Assembly (NCBI GenBank): GCA_946480445.1
Contig: CAMLJN010000011.1
Span: 1-64,000 of the forward strand
Direction: 5' to 3'
Length of the DNA stretch: 64,000 nt
Source of the DNA: an uncultured Buttiauxella sp.
Lineage (GTDB): Bacteria > Pseudomonadota > Gammaproteobacteria > Enterobacterales > Enterobacteriaceae
In this document: piece by piece, positions 1 through 10,463 of the stretch
Layout: every line of letters starts with the position of its first letter
Position numbering within the stretch: position 1 is the stretch's first letter
Position numbers and translations under genes: made by a program
The notes under the pieces: model-generated
Database searches by the model: none
The model's input: the letters and a program-made list of their open reading frames with translations, nothing else
Told to the model about the DNA's origin: nothing

Positions 1-324
1 CTAAAGGCGCCTTTTTGCTATGTGTAATTCGGGCAGGATGAAGAACCTGCCGCAGATTCGAGTGGAGCAAAGCGACACCGCGTTGCTTTAGTGAGGCCTG
101 GGGCTGAATAGCACCGAGGGTTATCTCTATGTGCCGGTTTTTGCTGCCATAATTAGCCTTATCGGCAGCTTCTTTAGCTTTCGCTGGAATCGGCATGGTG
201 CCTGCTCAGACAGGTTAAGTCGGTAGTTTCCTCTTTTTCATAAGTAACAAAGGTACCTGAAGGGGGATTTGTTGCTTGTAACCCTGCAAATTCCTCACGA
301 CAATCCCCGCATAATTCGCTATCT
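1..324. other. Intergenic region upstream of nadA with a possible gene relic
   Basis: No convincing gene is seen. Bases 1-17 contain GGCGCC followed by a T run, probably the tail of a terminator of the operon to the left. A stop-free stretch at 95-226 on the plus strand reads as a short hydrophobic peptide (YLYVPVFAAIISLIGSFFSF in the middle) but has no start codon or ribosome site, so it may be the tail of a degraded membrane protein gene. E. coli has a tRNA cluster upstream of nadA; no tRNA is seen in this stretch. Confidence 0.3.
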
Positions 325-342
325 TGTTTAGCATACAAAACA
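325..342. promoter_or_regulatory. NadR operator upstream of nadA
   Basis: TGTTTA-GCATAC-AAAACA matches the enteric NadR box (TGTTTA-N6-TAAACA) with one mismatch in the second half. It lies 74 bases upstream of the chosen nadA start, where NadR represses nadA-pnuC when NAD is plentiful. Confidence 0.75.
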
Positions 343-415
343 ACCGCCCGCATTCATGACGATTATCAGGCTTGAAAAGGGTGTTTTAGTTAAGTCAAGA
401 AAACGAGACAGCATT

Positions 416-1477
416 ATGAGCGTCATGTTCGACCCGGAAACCGCCATTTATCCTTTCCCGCCTAAACCCGTGCCGTTGAGCAGGGAGGAGAAGCACTTCT
501 ATCGCGAGAAAATCAAGCGTCTGTTGAAAGAGCGCAACGCGGTGATGGTTGCTCATTACTATACGGATCCCGAAATTCAGGCTCTGGCAGAAGAAACAGG
601 CGGATGTATCTCTGACTCGTTAGAAATGGCTCGTTTTGGTGCTAATCATCCTGCTTCTACTTTGCTGGTTGCGGGCGTCCGTTTTATGGGCGAGACAGCG
701 AAGATACTCAGCCCCGAAAAAACGATTCTGATGCCAACCCTGCAAGCAGAATGTTCACTGGATCTTGGTTGTCCGATCGAGGAGTTTAACGCCTTCTGCG
801 ACCGACATCCCGATCGCACCGTCGTAGTCTATGCTAATACTTCCGCAGCTGTGAAGGCGCGGGCGGATTGGGTTGTCACCTCCAGTATCGCCGTTGAGTT
901 GATTGAACATCTTGATAGCCTGGGTGAGAAGATACTTTGGGCGCCGGATCGCCATCTTGGTCGCTATGTGCAGAAGCAGACGGGGGCCGACGTACTTTGC
1001 TGGCAGGGAGCCTGTATTGTACACGATGAGTTTAAAACTCAGGCGCTGGCGCGGATGAAAGCGCTTTATCCTGATGCCGCCGTGCTGGTGCATCCGGAAT
1101 CGCCGCAGGCCGTTGTCGATATGGCTGATGCGGTGGGTTCCACAAGCCAGCTGATAGCTGCGGCGAAAACATTGCCTAATCAGCAGCTTATTGTTGCCAC
1201 CGATCGCGGTATTTTTTATAAGATGCAGCAGGCCTGTCCGGATAAAGTGCTGCTTGAGGCGCCGACGGCGGGTGAAGGGGCAACCTGCCGCAGCTGTGCG
1301 CACTGCCCGTGGATGGCAATGAACGGACTGAAGGCTATCGCCGATGGCCTGGAGCAGGGCGGAGCGGCTCACGAGATTCATGTGGATGCGGCGTTGCGTG
1401 AAGGTGCTCTGGTGCCGTTAAACCGGATGCTGGATTTTGCTGCCTCGCTTCGTCACTCAGTAAAAGGTAATGCGTAA
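416..1477 (+). CDS. nadA: Quinolinate synthase NadA
   Basis: Condenses iminoaspartate (made by NadB) with dihydroxyacetone phosphate to quinolinate, the first pyridine-ring step of de novo NAD synthesis, in the cytosol. The 353-residue protein matches E. coli NadA end to end. It has the iron-sulfur ligand C113 (in AECSLDLGC), the CWQGAC loop near residue 200 and the CRSCAHC motif near 291-297. The frame is open upstream to 356, but the family starts at MSVMFDP, which sets the start at 416. It is followed 23 bases later by pnuC, the usual NadR-controlled pair. Confidence 0.96.
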   Translation: MSVMFDPETAIYPFPPKPVPLSREEKHFYREKIKRLLKERNAVMVAHYYTDPEIQALAEETGGCISDSLEMARFGANHPASTLLVAGVRFMGETAKILSPEKTILMPTLQAECSLDLGCPIEEFNAFCDRHPDRTVVVYANTSAAVKARADWVVTSSIAVELIEHLDSLGEKILWAPDRHLGRYVQKQTGADVLCWQGACIVHDEFKTQALARMKALYPDAAVLVHPESPQAVVDMADAVGSTSQLIAAAKTLPNQQLIVATDRGIFYKMQQACPDKVLLEAPTAGEGATCRSCAHCPWMAMNGLKAIADGLEQGGAAHEIHVDAALREGALVPLNRMLDFAASLRHSVKGNA

Positions 1478-1500
1478 GAACATTACGTTCAGGGGAAAAT

Positions 1501-2217
1501 ATGGATTTTTTGAGTACGCAAAATATTCTGGTACATATCCCAATTGGGGTGGGTGGCTATGATTTATCGTGGATTGAGGCGGTAGGCACGGTTGCGGGTT
1601 TGCTGTGCATCTGGCTCGCAAGTCTCGAAAAAATCAGCAACTATGCCTTCGGGTTAGTCAACGTGACGCTGTTTGCCGTTATCTTTTTCCAGATCCAGCT
1701 TTACGCCAGCCTGCTCCTGCAGCTCTTCTTCTTTGCCGCCAATATTTATGGCTGGTATGCGTGGTCGAGGCAAATCAATGGCAAGGAGGCGGCTTTGCGT
1801 ATACGCTGGCTGCCTTTACCGAAAGCGATCGCCTGGCTGGCAGTCTGCGTCGGCGCGATCGGTTTGATGACCATGTTTATTGATCCTGTATTTGCTTTCC
1901 TGACCCGTATTGCGGTTACCGTTATGCAGGCGCTCGGTTTGCAGGTCAGCCTGCCGGAATTACAGCCGGATGCATTCCCGTTCTGGGACTCCTGCATGAT
2001 GGTGCTTTCTATAGTGGCGATGATTCTTATGACGCGGAAATACGTTGAAAACTGGCTGCTGTGGGTCGTCGTCAACGTTATTAGCGTAGTCATCTTTGCG
2101 CTGCAAGGCGTCTATGCCATGTCTCTTGAATATCTGATCCTGACCTTCATCGCGCTTAACGGCAGCAGAATGTGGATCAAAAGCGCACGTGAACGTGGCT
2201 CACATGCGCTTTCGTAA
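1501..2217 (+). CDS. pnuC: Nicotinamide riboside transporter PnuC
   Basis: Inner-membrane carrier that brings nicotinamide riboside into the cell for NAD salvage. The 238 residues are largely hydrophobic, with about seven transmembrane segments, and the PnuC signature region around residues 37-90 (WLASLEKISNYAFGLVN, then NIYGWYAW) is clear. It follows nadA by 23 bases and shares its NadR-regulated transcript, so synthesis and uptake of NAD precursors are controlled together. Its stop codon abuts that of the convergent zitB with no base between. Confidence 0.95.
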   Translation: MDFLSTQNILVHIPIGVGGYDLSWIEAVGTVAGLLCIWLASLEKISNYAFGLVNVTLFAVIFFQIQLYASLLLQLFFFAANIYGWYAWSRQINGKEAALRIRWLPLPKAIAWLAVCVGAIGLMTMFIDPVFAFLTRIAVTVMQALGLQVSLPELQPDAFPFWDSCMMVLSIVAMILMTRKYVENWLLWVVVNVISVVIFALQGVYAMSLEYLILTFIALNGSRMWIKSARERGSHALS

Positions 2218-3156
2218 TCAGTGATGGTGATGAGCATGATCGGCGCGATCGTGCTCATTAATCTCGCAGTTTAGTCCGCTACATGGCTGATATTCCATTT
2301 GTACCGTGGCGTGCGCGATCTGGTACTCATCCGCAAGAAAATGATGGATACGATCGAGCAGCGCATCGTGATCGTGCGGTGGTACAACCTGGACGTGCAG
2401 GGTCATCAGCGGTTTCTCGCCAACCAGCCAAAGGTGGACATGGTGCACATTACGGACTTCCGGAATACCGCGTACCAGCTTTCTTTTTAGCGCCTCAATA
2501 TCAATTGCCGTGGGCGCGCCTTCCAGTAATTCATTGACGCTCTCTTTGAGCAGACTCCACGCGCTACGCAGCACAAGGCAGGATACCAGCACCGAAAGAA
2601 TCGGGTCGATAGGGGTCCAGCCGGTCCAGAGAATCACCAGCGCGGCAATGATGGCCCCTACGGAGCCGAGCAGATCGCCAAGCACATGCAGGGCAGCCGC
2701 TCGCACGTTGAGATTTTTCTCTGCACTTCCCCGATGCAAAATCCAGAAAGAGGCGATATTGGCCAGCAGCCCGGCAATGGCTATCGACAGCATTGCCCAG
2801 CCAGCAATGGGTTGCGGATGGTTAAAGCGCTGTATTGCCTCCCAGACAATCAGAAAAGTAATCACCACCAGGGCGATAGCGTTCACAAAGGCGGCAAGCG
2901 TTGTCAGGCGCAGCCATCCGAAGGTGCGTCGGCCGTCGGGAGGACGCCGAGCAATCTGCACGGCGATAAGGGCAACCAGCAGGGCGGCGGCATCGGTCAG
3001 CATATGCCCTGCGTCGGCAAGCAGCGCCAGCGAGCCTGAAAGCAAACCGCCAATGACTTCGGCCACCATAAACAGCGCGGTGATAGCAAAAGCCCACAGC
3101 AGCCGTTTAGCGTTAGTATCCCCGGAGGAGTGTTGATGCGAGTGAGAGTGAGCCAT
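2218..3156 (-). CDS. zitB: Zinc efflux cation-diffusion facilitator ZitB
   Basis: Inner-membrane Zn2+/H+ antiporter of the CDF family that lowers cytosolic zinc. The 312-residue protein begins with a His-rich stretch ([11 protein letters not shown]) and ends DHAHHHH, as in ZitB. It has six transmembrane segments, with the metal-site aspartates in [10 protein letters not shown] near residue 50 and a cytosolic C-terminal domain. The frame is open 33 bases upstream, but MAHSHSH matches the family start and has GCGGA just before it. No promoter is obvious. Confidence 0.94.
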   Translation of the reverse strand: MAHSHSHQHSSGDTNAKRLLWAFAITALFMVAEVIGGLLSGSLALLADAGHMLTDAAALLVALIAVQIARRPPDGRRTFGWLRLTTLAAFVNAIALVVITFLIVWEAIQRFNHPQPIAGWAMLSIAIAGLLANIASFWILHRGSAEKNLNVRAAALHVLGDLLGSVGAIIAALVILWTGWTPIDPILSVLVSCLVLRSAWSLLKESVNELLEGAPTAIDIEALKRKLVRGIPEVRNVHHVHLWLVGEKPLMTLHVQVVPPHDHDALLDRIHHFLADEYQIAHATVQMEYQPCSGLNCEINEHDRADHAHHHH

Positions 3157-3238
3157 AGTTTTCCGCGAGCTGAAGCAACAGTGCGTCAATTATAACGGCT
3201 AAAACGGGCAACCCGTTGAAAAGAGTCTGTTATAAAAA

Positions 3239-3264
3239 TAAAAAAGGAGAGCCGCAGCCCTCCT
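3239..3264 (-). terminator. Terminator of ybgS
   Basis: Read on the minus strand, an AGGAGGGC / GCTCTCCT stem with a short loop is followed by TTTTTTATTTTT. It lies about 22 bases past the ybgS stop codon. Confidence 0.75.
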
Positions 3265-3285
3265 GATTCCTGGCGCACCGGCAGG

Positions 3286-3657
3286 CTACTGCGAGGTGCC
3301 ATCCGTTTTTGTGTCGACATCGTTGCCAGTACCGGTTTCCACTTTTTTGTTGATATCCGGGCAGCGTCCATCTTTGCACATGGAATTCTTATGGACATCC
3401 TCTGCGCTCATGCCTTCTCCGGAAGCGCTGCTCCCCTTGTCGTTAGGGTGAAGCAGGGTGCCTGAATTGTTGACATCGTTACCCTCAACGCCCTTAGGGG
3501 CAAGGTTTTGATGGGCATCCGGGGCGGTTTGTCCTGCTTCGGCGCTGGCGTTTGCCTGGCCATTATTGTTACTGCCGACGCTGCTCTCTGCCGCAAGGGC
3601 GCTACCGCCTGCAACAGAGAGTGACACTGTGAGGAGGAGAGTGGCTAATTTATTCAT
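3286..3657 (-). CDS. ybgS: YbgS-like secreted small protein
   Basis: 123-residue protein whose function is unknown. It has a clear Sec signal peptide ([20 protein letters not shown], cleavage expected after ALA near residue 22), followed by an Asn/Gly/Ala-rich, probably disordered mature part. The C-terminus has the conserved [13 protein letters not shown] segment, whose two cysteines could pair in the periplasm. It matches E. coli YbgS in length and in this C-terminal block, and it sits upstream of and divergent from aroG as in E. coli. Confidence 0.88.
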   Translation of the reverse strand: MNKLATLLLTVSLSVAGGSALAAESSVGSNNNGQANASAEAGQTAPDAHQNLAPKGVEGNDVNNSGTLLHPNDKGSSASGEGMSAEDVHKNSMCKDGRCPDINKKVETGTGNDVDTKTDGTSQ

Positions 3658-3891
3658 CTTTATGCTCCTGGCTGGTCGTTATTGCTGGAGAAGTTCTTCC
3701 AGCGGTGCATGAAGTTATGCTGATCGAACCGCGCGAAACCAATGAAGATCCCGACAAAGGATATGTGATCAGAATACAATTTTGTGAAAAGGTAATTTTT
3801 CAGTATTAACAATAAAAATTGTAGCGGCGATCTCACTTTTCGCCATGTTTTGCCGTTTTAAACGCCAATTCCAGGAATTATCTGCCCAAAG

Positions 3892-3909
3892 TGTAAAAGC
3901 GAGTTTACA
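3892..3909. promoter_or_regulatory. TyrR box upstream of aroG
   Basis: TGTAAA-AGCGAG-TTTACA is a perfect match to the strong TyrR box (TGTAAA-N6-TTTACA). It lies 70 bases before the aroG start. TyrR with phenylalanine represses aroG in E. coli. Confidence 0.88.
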
Positions 3910-3979
3910 CTCCGCCCATGAAGAGATAGATTGAAGGGATTGCAACTTCAGATAAATAATAAAATCCCGCGGAAATATG

Positions 3980-5032
3980 ATGAATTATCAGAACGACGAC
4001 TTACGAATCAAAGAGATCAACGAACTTCTCCCACCGGTAGCGCTGCTTGAAAAATTCCCCGCCACTGAAAAAGCGGCCCAGACGGTGGCTCATGCGCGTA
4101 AAGCAATTCATAAGATCCTTAAAGGAAATGACGATCGCCTGCTGGTGGTGATTGGTCCATGTTCCATTCATGACATTAAGGCCGCTAAAGAGTACGGCAC
4201 GCGCCTGCTGGCGCTGCGTGAAGAGTTGCAGGGCGAGCTGGAAGTCGTGATGCGTGTCTACTTCGAAAAACCGCGTACCACGGTAGGCTGGAAGGGACTG
4301 ATTAACGATCCTCATATGGACAGCAGCTACCAGATTAACGACGGCCTGCGTATTGCACGTAAGCTGCTGCTCGACATTAATGATTCTGGCCTGCCTGCGG
4401 CGGGAGAGTTCCTGGATATAATCACGCCGCAGTATCTGGCGGACCTGATGAGCTGGGGCGCCATTGGTGCACGTACCACGGAATCTCAGGTTCACCGTGA
4501 GCTGGCGTCCGGTCTTTCCTGCCCTGTGGGCTTCAAAAACGGCACCGACGGCACGATGAAGGTTGCCATTGATGCCATCAACGCTGCGGGCGCACCGCAC
4601 TGCTTCCTGTCTGTCACCAAATGGGGGCATTCTGCCATTGTTAACACCAGCGGGAACGGCGACTGCCATATTATTCTGCGCGGCGGTAAAGAGCCGAACT
4701 ACAGCGCCGCTCACGTAGCCCAGGTGAAACAGGATTTAGTGAAAGCGGGTTTACCAGAGCAGGTGATGATTGATTTCAGCCATGCCAACAGCAGCAAGCA
4801 GTTCAAAAAGCAGATGGAAGTGGGCAAGGACGTTTGCCAGCAAATCGCGAACGGCGATAAAGCCATCACCGGCGTGATGATTGAAAGTCATCTGGTGGAA
4901 GGCAACCAGAGCCTGGAAAGCGGTGAGCCGCTGGTTTACGGTAAAAGCATCACCGACGCCTGCATCGGCTGGGAAGATACCGAAACTATTCTGCGCCAGC
5001 TGGCACAGGCCGTGAAGGCGCGTCGCGGCTAA
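3980..5032 (+). CDS. aroG: Phe-sensitive DAHP synthase AroG
   Basis: 3-deoxy-D-arabino-heptulosonate-7-phosphate synthase, which joins phosphoenolpyruvate and erythrose 4-phosphate in the first step of the shikimate pathway. The 350-residue class I enzyme shows the KPRTTVGWKGL active-site block near residue 97, the GPCSIHD motif and the conserved DFSHAN near residue 266. Two ATG codons are adjacent (3977 and 3980); the second matches the MNYQNDDLRIKEI start of the family. It is monocistronic, with a TyrR box upstream and a strong hairpin terminator downstream. Confidence 0.96.
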   Translation: MNYQNDDLRIKEINELLPPVALLEKFPATEKAAQTVAHARKAIHKILKGNDDRLLVVIGPCSIHDIKAAKEYGTRLLALREELQGELEVVMRVYFEKPRTTVGWKGLINDPHMDSSYQINDGLRIARKLLLDINDSGLPAAGEFLDIITPQYLADLMSWGAIGARTTESQVHRELASGLSCPVGFKNGTDGTMKVAIDAINAAGAPHCFLSVTKWGHSAIVNTSGNGDCHIILRGGKEPNYSAAHVAQVKQDLVKAGLPEQVMIDFSHANSSKQFKKQMEVGKDVCQQIANGDKAITGVMIESHLVEGNQSLESGEPLVYGKSITDACIGWEDTETILRQLAQAVKARRG

Positions 5033-5057
5033 CGTGCCGAACGCCAGACATAAAAAA

Positions 5058-5082
5058 GGCGTGGTGCAAACCACGCCTTTTT
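5058..5082 (+). terminator. Terminator of aroG
   Basis: GGCGTGGT-GCAA-ACCACGCC stem-loop followed by TTTTT. It is preceded by AAAAAA, so it could also work in reverse. Confidence 0.9.
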
Positions 5083-5170
5083 CACAGTCAATCCAGGGCC
5101 GCAGGAGACTGTAATTTATATGCCCGGGCCAGTCCTTAAGCCAGGGTTTCAGAGGCTTTGAGCGTAATAA

Positions 5171-5196
5171 GAAGGGGCGTAACCTGATGCCCCTTC
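5171..5196 (-). terminator. Probable terminator of gpmA
   Basis: GAAGGGGC / GCCCCTTC stem downstream of gpmA. Its T tract on the minus strand (TTATT) is short, so it is a weaker call. Confidence 0.6.
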
Positions 5197-5215
5197 TTAA
5201 TTCACATGCGGCGAA

Positions 5216-5968
5216 TTACTTCGCTTTGCCCTGGTTGGCAACCGCTGCGGCCTTAGCTGCAATTTCGTCTGCGTTGCCCAGGTAGTAGCGCTTCAGCGGC
5301 TTGAAGTTTTCATCGAACTCATACACCAGCGGTACGCCGGTTGGGATATTCAGCTCAAGAATTTCTTCTTCGCTCAGGTTATCAAGGAATTTCACCAGCG
5401 CGCGCAGGGAGTTACCGTGAGCGGCAACGATCACGCGCTCGCCGCTTTTCATGCGTGGCATAATGGTTTCGTTCCAGAATGGGATAACGCGGTCGATGGT
5501 TAGCGCCAGGCTTTCCGTGGTGGGCAGCTCTTTGTCTGTCAAAGATGCATAGCGCGGATCGTGGCCCGGGAAACGTTCGTCGTCACGGGTCAATTCTGGC
5601 GGGGTCACGGCAAAACCACGACGCCACTGTTTTACCTGCTCATCACCGTATTTTTCTGCGGTTTCAGCTTTGTTCAGCCCCTGCAACGCGCCGTAATGAC
5701 GCTCGTTCAGCTTCCAGGATTTTTCAACCGGCAGCCAGGCCTGATCCAGTTCGTCGAGAATGTTCCACAGCGTGTGGATGGCACGTTTCAGCACGGAGGT
5801 GTAAGCAAAATCGAACGCGTAGCCTTCATCTTTCAGCAGCTTGCCTGCCGCTTTCGCTTCGGTTTTCCCTTTCTCAGACAGATCAACGTCATACCAACCG
5901 GTGAAACGGTTTTCGTTGTTCCACTGGCTTTCGCCGTGACGAACCAGAACCAGCTTAGTAACAGCCAT
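5216..5968 (-). CDS. gpmA: 2,3-bisphosphoglycerate-dependent phosphoglycerate mutase
   Basis: Interconverts 3- and 2-phosphoglycerate in glycolysis and gluconeogenesis. The 250-residue protein carries the histidine-phosphatase motif RHGESQWN with the phosphorylated H11, and the second histidine in [10 protein letters not shown] near residue 184. The N-terminus [16 protein letters not shown] matches the family and is preceded by AAGGAGT. It is monocistronic, and a Fur-type box lies just upstream, consistent with reported iron control of gpmA in E. coli. Confidence 0.96.
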   Translation of the reverse strand: MAVTKLVLVRHGESQWNNENRFTGWYDVDLSEKGKTEAKAAGKLLKDEGYAFDFAYTSVLKRAIHTLWNILDELDQAWLPVEKSWKLNERHYGALQGLNKAETAEKYGDEQVKQWRRGFAVTPPELTRDDERFPGHDPRYASLTDKELPTTESLALTIDRVIPFWNETIMPRMKSGERVIVAAHGNSLRALVKFLDNLSEEEILELNIPTGVPLVYEFDENFKPLKRYYLGNADEIAAKAAAVANQGKAK

Positions 5969-5995
5969 AGTTTACTCCTTAATAAGCCTGCGATT

Positions 5996-6014
5996 AATGA
6001 TAACGATTATCATT
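5996..6014. promoter_or_regulatory. Fur box upstream of gpmA
   Basis: AATGATAACGATTATCATT is a near-perfect palindrome matching the 19-bp Fur consensus core (GATAATGATAATCATTATC). It lies 28-46 bases upstream of the gpmA start, over the expected promoter. Confidence 0.85.
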
Positions 6015-6143
6015 ATATTGCCGTGGAACGGCCAGCGGCAATCTAAACGTTTAACATAGCGAAAAAGAGCGTGAAGTGTAAGGCGGATGTGACGCCGTCG
6101 TTATTTTTTGTTGGTATCTGGCGGGATATTCAGCGATTAGCGT

Positions 6144-6169
6144 AAAAATCGCCCTCCCTGCAGGAGGGC
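6144..6169 (-). terminator. Terminator of the gal operon (after galM)
   Basis: On the minus strand, GCCCTCC-TGCAG-GGAGGGC is followed by GATTTTT, starting 8 bases past the galM stop. Confidence 0.85.
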
Positions 6170-6176
6170 AAAAACG

Positions 6177-7217
6177 CTACTGAGCAATAAACTGATATTC
6201 AGTCAGGCTCAGGTACTCCGCGCCCGGCTGAAGCCAGCAGTCCGGCTGCGGCCATTCAGGATGATTTGGGCTATCGGGTAAGTATTCACTTTCCAGCGCC
6301 AGTCCCTGATAAGCAACATAGCTCCCCTGTTCACGAGCGGGGGTGCCGTCCAGATAGTTGCCGCTGTAGAGCTGCAGCGCGGGAGCGGTGGTATAGACCG
6401 TCATCTGGAGCTTATTGTCGCTTGACCAGACATGCGCGGCAGGCTGGCTGAGATCGCCTCTTGCCTGCAACAGGAAGGCGTGGTCATACCCCTTCACCCG
6501 TTTTTGATCTTCATCGCTGAGGAAGTCATCGGCGAGGGTTTTTGCATGACGGAAATCAAAGCTGGTGTTCTGAACGTCTTTCAGGCCGGCCTGTGGGATG
6601 CCGCTGGCCTCCACCGGCAGGTAGCTGTCGGCAAAAATCTGCACACGGTGCTGTCGTACGTCGTTTTGCGCGCCGTCGAGGTTGAAGTACGCGTGGTTGG
6701 TAAGATTGACGGGACAAGGCTTATCGACCACGGCACGGAACTCGATAGCAATGCGGCAATCTTCCGTCAGGGCATAGCGCGCCGTTACGCGGCAGTTGCC
6801 GGGGAAGCCCTGATCGCCGTCGGCGGAATCCAGGGTGTACAGCACTTCCTGTTCGTTCTGGCGTACTATGCGCCAGCGGCGTTTATCGAAGCCTTCCGGT
6901 CCACCGTGCAGCTGGTGCGGTCCCTGATTCGCCGTCACGCTGATGGTTTTTCCATCGCGTTCAAACCGGCCGTGGGCTATACGGTTTGCATAACGTCCAA
7001 CGGTTGCTCCAAGGTAGGCTGCCTGCTTCAGGTAATCTTCAGGGGTTGCACAGCCAAGCAGGGTTTCACGCACGCTGGCATCTTTCATCGGCACGCGGCA
7101 CGAGAGCAGCGTTGCGCCCCAGTCCATCAGGGTCACCACCATTCCCGCGCTGTTGCGCAGGGTCGAGATGCGATATGGCTGGCCGTCAGGGGCAAGCTGA
7201 GGCGTTTCTTTTAACAT
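6177..7217 (-). CDS. galM: Galactose mutarotase (aldose 1-epimerase) GalM
   Basis: Converts beta-D-galactose to the alpha anomer used by GalK. The 346-residue protein contains the substrate-binding NHAYFNL histidine near residue 174 and the catalytic glutamate in [18 protein letters not shown] near residue 310. It is the last gene of galETKM. Its ATG overlaps the end of galK by 7 bases (ATGTTAA), so the two genes are translationally coupled. Confidence 0.95.
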   Translation of the reverse strand: MLKETPQLAPDGQPYRISTLRNSAGMVVTLMDWGATLLSCRVPMKDASVRETLLGCATPEDYLKQAAYLGATVGRYANRIAHGRFERDGKTISVTANQGPHQLHGGPEGFDKRRWRIVRQNEQEVLYTLDSADGDQGFPGNCRVTARYALTEDCRIAIEFRAVVDKPCPVNLTNHAYFNLDGAQNDVRQHRVQIFADSYLPVEASGIPQAGLKDVQNTSFDFRHAKTLADDFLSDEDQKRVKGYDHAFLLQARGDLSQPAAHVWSSDNKLQMTVYTTAPALQLYSGNYLDGTPAREQGSYVAYQGLALESEYLPDSPNHPEWPQPDCWLQPGAEYLSLTEYQFIAQ

Positions 7218-8359
7218 TGGCCCGCGCCCTCCGATGCTTTGCAGACATAAAAGGTTTCTTTGATGCCCGTTTTGGCTTCGTACTGATCCGCGACCGCTTT
7301 TTCAACGGCCGGGAATAACTCTTCCGGGATCAGCGCCACAACACAACCGCCGAATCCGCCGCCCGTCATACGTACGCCGCCTTTGTCACCGATAGTCGCT
7401 TTGACAATCTCAACCAGCGCATCAATTTGCGGGACGGTGATTTCAAAGTCATCGCGCATTGACGCGTGAGATTCCGCCATCAGCTGGCCCATGCGGACTA
7501 AATCACCTTTAGCCAGCGCATCGGCGGCTTCGACGGTGCGAATATTCTCGGTTAAAACATGGCGAACGCGCTTTGCGACCACAGGATCGAGTTCGTGCGC
7601 CACGGCGTTGAATTTAGCCAGCTCTACATCGCGCAGCGCTTTCTGGCTAAAGAATCGCGCCCCGGTTTCACACTGCTGGCGACGGGTGTTGTACTCGCTA
7701 CCCACCAGGGTGCGTTTGAAATTACTGTTAATAATCACCACCGCCACGCCTTTTGGCATGGACACCGCTTTGGTGCCAAGGGAACGACAGTCAATCAGCA
7801 GGGCGTGATCTTTTTTGCCCAGCGCGGAAATCAGCTGGTCCATGATGCCGCAGTTACAGCCCACGAACTGGTTTTCCGCTTCCTGGCCGTTCAGGGCGAG
7901 CTGCGCCCCGTCGAGGGAGAGATGATAAAGCTGCTGGAAGACTTTGCCGACTGCCACTTCAAGAGAGGCAGAGGAGCTGAGCCCTGCGCCCTGTGGCACG
8001 TTGCCGCTAATCACTAAATCCGCGCCGCCAAAGTTTTTATCGCGTTTTTGCAGATGTTTCACCACGCCGCGCACGTAGTTTGACCATTGCTGGGTATCGT
8101 GGGCGAGGATTGGCTTATCCAGAGAAAATTCGTCGACCTGGTTGTCATAGTCAGCGGCAACAACGCGCACGAGGCGATCGTCGCGTTTTGCACAGCTAAT
8201 CACCGTTTGGTAGTCGATGGCGCAGGGCAGCACGAAGCCATCGTTGTAGTCCGTGTGCTCGCCAATCAGGTTGACGCGACCCGGGGCCTGAATCGTCAGC
8301 GAGGCAGGGTAGCCAAACGACTCGACGAAGATTTTCTGGGTTTTATCTTTCAGACTCAT
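7211..8359 (-). CDS. galK: Galactokinase GalK
   Basis: Phosphorylates alpha-D-galactose at C1 with ATP in the Leloir pathway. The 382-residue GHMP kinase has the galactokinase signature [15 protein letters not shown] near residue 26, the ATP loop [15 protein letters not shown] near residue 122 and the C-terminal GGFGG motif. The frame extends 21 bases further upstream, but [11 protein letters not shown] matches the family start and follows GGAG. galT ends two bases before its start codon. Confidence 0.96.
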   Translation of the reverse strand: MSLKDKTQKIFVESFGYPASLTIQAPGRVNLIGEHTDYNDGFVLPCAIDYQTVISCAKRDDRLVRVVAADYDNQVDEFSLDKPILAHDTQQWSNYVRGVVKHLQKRDKNFGGADLVISGNVPQGAGLSSSASLEVAVGKVFQQLYHLSLDGAQLALNGQEAENQFVGCNCGIMDQLISALGKKDHALLIDCRSLGTKAVSMPKGVAVVIINSNFKRTLVGSEYNTRRQQCETGARFFSQKALRDVELAKFNAVAHELDPVVAKRVRHVLTENIRTVEAADALAKGDLVRMGQLMAESHASMRDDFEITVPQIDALVEIVKATIGDKGGVRMTGGGFGGCVVALIPEELFPAVEKAVADQYEAKTGIKETFYVCKASEGAGQC

Positions 8360-8361
8360 TT

Positions 8362-9408
8362 TTAAACTCCGGATTGGCAATAGTGAACGTCGGATACGGC
8401 GCGCAAGCGTTCTGCGGCTTGCTCTGCGGTGAGATCTCGTTGGGTTTCTGCCAGCATTTCGTAGCCGACCATAAATTTGCGCACTGTCGCACTGCGCAGC
8501 AGCGGCGGGTAGAAATGCGCGTGTAGCTGCCAGTGCTGATTTTCTTCCCCGTTAAAGGGAGCGCCGTGCCAGCCCATGGAATAAGGGAAGGAACACTGGA
8601 AAAGATTGTCGTAACGGCTGGTCAGCTTTTTCAGCGCCAGGGCTAAATCGCTGCTCTGGTCTGCGCTCAGGTCGGTTATTCTCAATACGTGGGCTTTTGG
8701 CAAAAGCAGCGTTTCAAACGGCCATGCGGCCCAGTAAGGCACGACGGCCAGCCAGTGTTCTGTTTCCACAACGGTACGGCTGCCGTCTTTCAGCTCGCGC
8801 TGCGCGTAATCGACCAGCATCGGTGAATGCTGCCCGGCAAAGTACTCTCGCTGTAAAACGTCTTCACGCGCCACTTCGTTTGGCAGGAAGCTGTTGGCCC
8901 AGACCTGGCCGTGGGGATGCGGATTGGAGCAGCCCATAGCCGCACCTTTGTTCTCAAATACCTGCACCCAAGGATAAGTTTTGCCGAGGTCTGCGGTCTG
9001 CTGTTGCCAGGTTTTCACCACTTCTTCAAGTGCGGGCAAGGAAAGCTGTGGCAGCGTTTTGCTGTGATCGGGAGAGAAACAAATTACGCGGCTGGTACCG
9101 CGTGCGCTTTCACAACGCATCAGCGGATCGCTGTTGGCCGGTGCATCCGGCGTATCGGTCATCAGCGCGGCAAAATCGTTGGTGAAGACAAAGGTGCCGT
9201 TATACTGCGGATTTTTATCGCCGGTTACGCGCGTATTGCCCGGGCACAGGAAGCAGTCCGGATCGTGGGCCGGAAGGGTTTCCTTAGAAGGGGTTTCCTG
9301 CGCCCCCTGCCAGGGGCGCTTAGCACGATGCGGCGAAACCAGAATCCACTGACCCGTCAGTGGATTGAAACGACGATGTGGATGATCCACCGGGTTAAAC
9401 TGCTCCAT
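8362..9408 (-). CDS. galT: Galactose-1-phosphate uridylyltransferase GalT
   Basis: Transfers UMP from UDP-glucose to galactose 1-phosphate. The 348-residue protein has the zinc ligands in CFLCPGN near residue 52 and the HPHPHG-type active site ([12 protein letters not shown]) near residues 162-168, whose histidine forms the uridylylated intermediate. GTG at 9411 and ATG at 9408 both follow AAGGA; the ATG has the better spacing and matches the E. coli length of 348. It is the second gene of the operon, 9 bases after galE. Confidence 0.96.
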   Translation of the reverse strand: MEQFNPVDHPHRRFNPLTGQWILVSPHRAKRPWQGAQETPSKETLPAHDPDCFLCPGNTRVTGDKNPQYNGTFVFTNDFAALMTDTPDAPANSDPLMRCESARGTSRVICFSPDHSKTLPQLSLPALEEVVKTWQQQTADLGKTYPWVQVFENKGAAMGCSNPHPHGQVWANSFLPNEVAREDVLQREYFAGQHSPMLVDYAQRELKDGSRTVVETEHWLAVVPYWAAWPFETLLLPKAHVLRITDLSADQSSDLALALKKLTSRYDNLFQCSFPYSMGWHGAPFNGEENQHWQLHAHFYPPLLRSATVRKFMVGYEMLAETQRDLTAEQAAERLRAVSDVHYCQSGV

Positions 9409-9417
9409 CACATTTCC

Positions 9418-10434
9418 TTAGTCCGGATAACCTTGAGGATGGCGTGATTGCCAGCGCCAGGTATCGTCTGCCATTTCCTGCAGCGTACGGCTGACACGCC
9501 AGTTAAGTTCGTTATCTGCTTTTGTGGCATCGGCCCAGTACGCGGGCAAATCGCCATCACGGCGCGGCGCAAAGTGGTAGTTCACCGGCTTGCCGCAGGC
9601 TTTGCTGAACGCGTTAATCACATCCAGTACGCTGCTGCCAATACCTGCACCGAGGTTGTAGATATGCACGCCAGGTTTACCCTGTAGGGTCTGCATAGCG
9701 GCAACGTGACCGTCAGCAAGATCCATCACGTGGATGTAGTCCCGTACCCCTGTACCGTCTTCGGTCGGATAGTCGTTACCAAACACGGCCAGAGAATCCC
9801 GGCGACCAACGGCAACCTGAGCGATGTACGGCATAAGGTTATTGGGAATGCCCTGCGGATCTTCCCCCATATCGCCTGATGGATGGGCGCCAACCGGGTT
9901 GAAGTAACGCAGAAGTGCCACGCTCCAGTCCGGCTGCGCTTTTTGCAGGTCGGCCAGGATCTGCTCGACCATCAGTTTGCTGCGGCCGTAAGGGCTGGCA
10001 GGCGTACCGGTAGGGAAACTTTCCACATAAGGGATTTGCGGCTGGTCGCCATAAACGGTGGCCGAAGAGCTGAAGATAAAGTTGGTGACGTTTGCCGCAC
10101 GCATAGCGGAGATCAGGCGCAGCGTACCGGTAACATTGTTGTCGTAATATTCCAGTGGCTTATTGACGGATTCGCCTACGGCCTTAAGCCCGGCAAAGTG
10201 GATAACGGCATCAATCTGGTGATCGTGGAAGATTTCGGCCAGCAGGCCTTCGTCGCGAATATCTCCGTCGATAAACAGAGGGTGCTTACCGCCCAGGCGT
10301 TCAATGACCGGCAGCACGCTGCGTTTGCTGTTGCACAGGTTATCCAGAATCACGACATCGTGGCCGTTTTGCAGTAGCTGCACGCAGGTATGACTGCCAA
10401 TGTAACCGCTACCACCTGTTACCAGAACTCTCAT
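9418..10434 (-). CDS. galE: UDP-glucose 4-epimerase GalE
   Basis: Interconverts UDP-galactose and UDP-glucose with bound NAD+, closing the Leloir cycle and supplying UDP-galactose for surface polysaccharides. The 338-residue extended short-chain dehydrogenase has the nucleotide loop GGSGYIGSH at the N-terminus and the catalytic YxxxK in SPYGRSK near residues 149-153. The start MRVLVTGG follows TGGAGCG; a further 42 bases of open frame upstream are promoter DNA. It is the first gene of galETKM, and the internal Gal operator lies inside its first codons. Confidence 0.97.
   Translation of the reverse strand: MRVLVTGGSGYIGSHTCVQLLQNGHDVVILDNLCNSKRSVLPVIERLGGKHPLFIDGDIRDEGLLAEIFHDHQIDAVIHFAGLKAVGESVNKPLEYYDNNVTGTLRLISAMRAANVTNFIFSSSATVYGDQPQIPYVESFPTGTPASPYGRSKLMVEQILADLQKAQPDWSVALLRYFNPVGAHPSGDMGEDPQGIPNNLMPYIAQVAVGRRDSLAVFGNDYPTEDGTGVRDYIHVMDLADGHVAAMQTLQGKPGVHIYNLGAGIGSSVLDVINAFSKACGKPVNYHFAPRRDGDLPAYWADATKADNELNWRVSRTLQEMADDTWRWQSRHPQGYPD
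10400..10415. promoter_or_regulatory. Internal Gal operator (OI) inside galE
   Basis: Read on the minus strand, GTGGTAGCGGTTACAT is identical to the E. coli internal operator bound by GalR/GalS. It lies within the first codons of galE, 98 bases from the external operator (start to start). Confidence 0.88.
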
Positions 10435-10463
10435 TTTTCGCTCCATTACGGCTATGGTATGTA

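Noticed and set aside
95..226. Hydrophobic stop-free stretch upstream of nadA as a small membrane protein gene
   Set aside because: No start codon or ribosome site; at most a relic. Mentioned only in the intergenic entry.
755..1381. Long antisense frames opposite nadA, aroG, gpmA, galM, uvrB and similar genes
   Set aside because: These mirror the codon structure of strongly supported genes on the other strand and have no ribosome sites or homology.
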